DNA from: Betaproteobacteria bacterium
GTDB taxonomy: Bacteria > Pseudomonadota > Gammaproteobacteria > Burkholderiales > Rhodocyclaceae
Length of the DNA: 36,748 nt
Assembly (NCBI GenBank): GCA_009779265.1
Contig: WREP01000025.1
Location: 1 to 36,748, forward strand
Direction: 5' to 3'
This document shows positions 36,719 to 36,748 of the stretch, piece after piece (positions within the stretch are counted from its first letter, which is position 1; every line of letters begins with the position of its first letter). The notes below the pieces were generated by a model. That model did no database searches. It was given only the letters and a program-made list of their open reading frames with translations, and had not been told where the DNA came from. The translations under genes and the position numbers were made by a program.

Positions 36719-36737
36719 GGCTCGATGCTATCGAGCC
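36719..36737. other. Short perfect hairpin at the window edge
   Basis: GGCTCGAT-GCT-ATCGAGCC. It lacks a T tail on either side, so it is not a classic terminator. It may be an operator or part of a feature that continues beyond the window. Confidence 0.35.
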
Positions 36738-36748
36738 TGCTCCACACG

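Noticed and set aside
1..36748. tRNA or rRNA genes
   Set aside because: No cloverleaf or conserved rRNA segment was recognised on either strand; the prophage boundary is in a protein gene rather than a tRNA.
1..36748. Contractile-tail Mu relative
   Set aside because: No sheath, baseplate wedge or spike gene is present; DUF2163, tip protein and tube genes indicate a siphovirus-type tail.

Overview
The window is almost entirely one Mu-like (transposable) prophage in a GC-rich proteobacterium. A betaproteobacterium fits the codon use, the repeat types and the B3/BcepMu-style genes, but this is an inference. The phage has a siphovirus-type tail: a tail tube, chaperones, a tape measure and a DUF2163/tip module, with no sheath gene. 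Bases 36184-36748 are host DNA: an intact TacA-type antitoxin and the first codons of its TacT acetyltransferase toxin. The prophage right end (36183, ending in CA) cuts the toxin gene. The other prophage end lies left of base 1, because the tape measure gene runs off the window.

Layout, read along the minus strand. (i) 21493 to 12922 is the early/middle operon: Ner-like HTH, IclR-type HTH, DUF3102-like protein, DDE transposase (A), AAA ATPase (B), two small proteins, Gam, two small proteins, GemA, a PD-(D/E)XK-like protein, a Mor-family activator, an HNH endonuclease and a 101-residue protein. Nearly every junction is an ATGA-type overlap. (ii) 12826 to <1 is late operon 1: protease with nested scaffold, capsid, DUF2190, gp36, gp37, tube, endolysin, Rz/Rz1, DUF2730, gp27, gp28 terminase and tape measure. 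(iii) 28084 to 23590 is late operon 2: tail chaperone with a probable -1 frameshift, DUF935 portal, MuF head protein carrying a PBECR-like toxin domain, gpG and small genes. On the plus strand, 21555-23465 is the immunity region (zinc-ribbon protein, XRE repressor, two-TM protein, superinfection-immunity protein). 28333-36068 is the tail-tip operon, ending in a second gpG.

Two identical 20-bp palindromes (12859-12878 and 28248-28267) sit upstream of all three late operons. Each lies at the same distance from a shared CATCGTGGC block, so one phage regulator probably fires the late genes together.

The most unusual property is the load of dispersed palindromic repeats: about 12 loci of a 28-bp palindrome (family A), 9 loci of a GAGAGG-rich repeat (family B) and 2 loci of a GTAGGCTGGG repeat (family C). 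Most lie inside essential phage genes and are read through in frame as recurring peptides (VGANNYSPL, RGEKFFAPT, PSPLAGEGRGEG). Others supply stop codons or a ribosome binding site. The closest known parallel is the protein-coding palindromic elements of Rickettsia. The order of the late blocks is also atypical for Mu-like phages.
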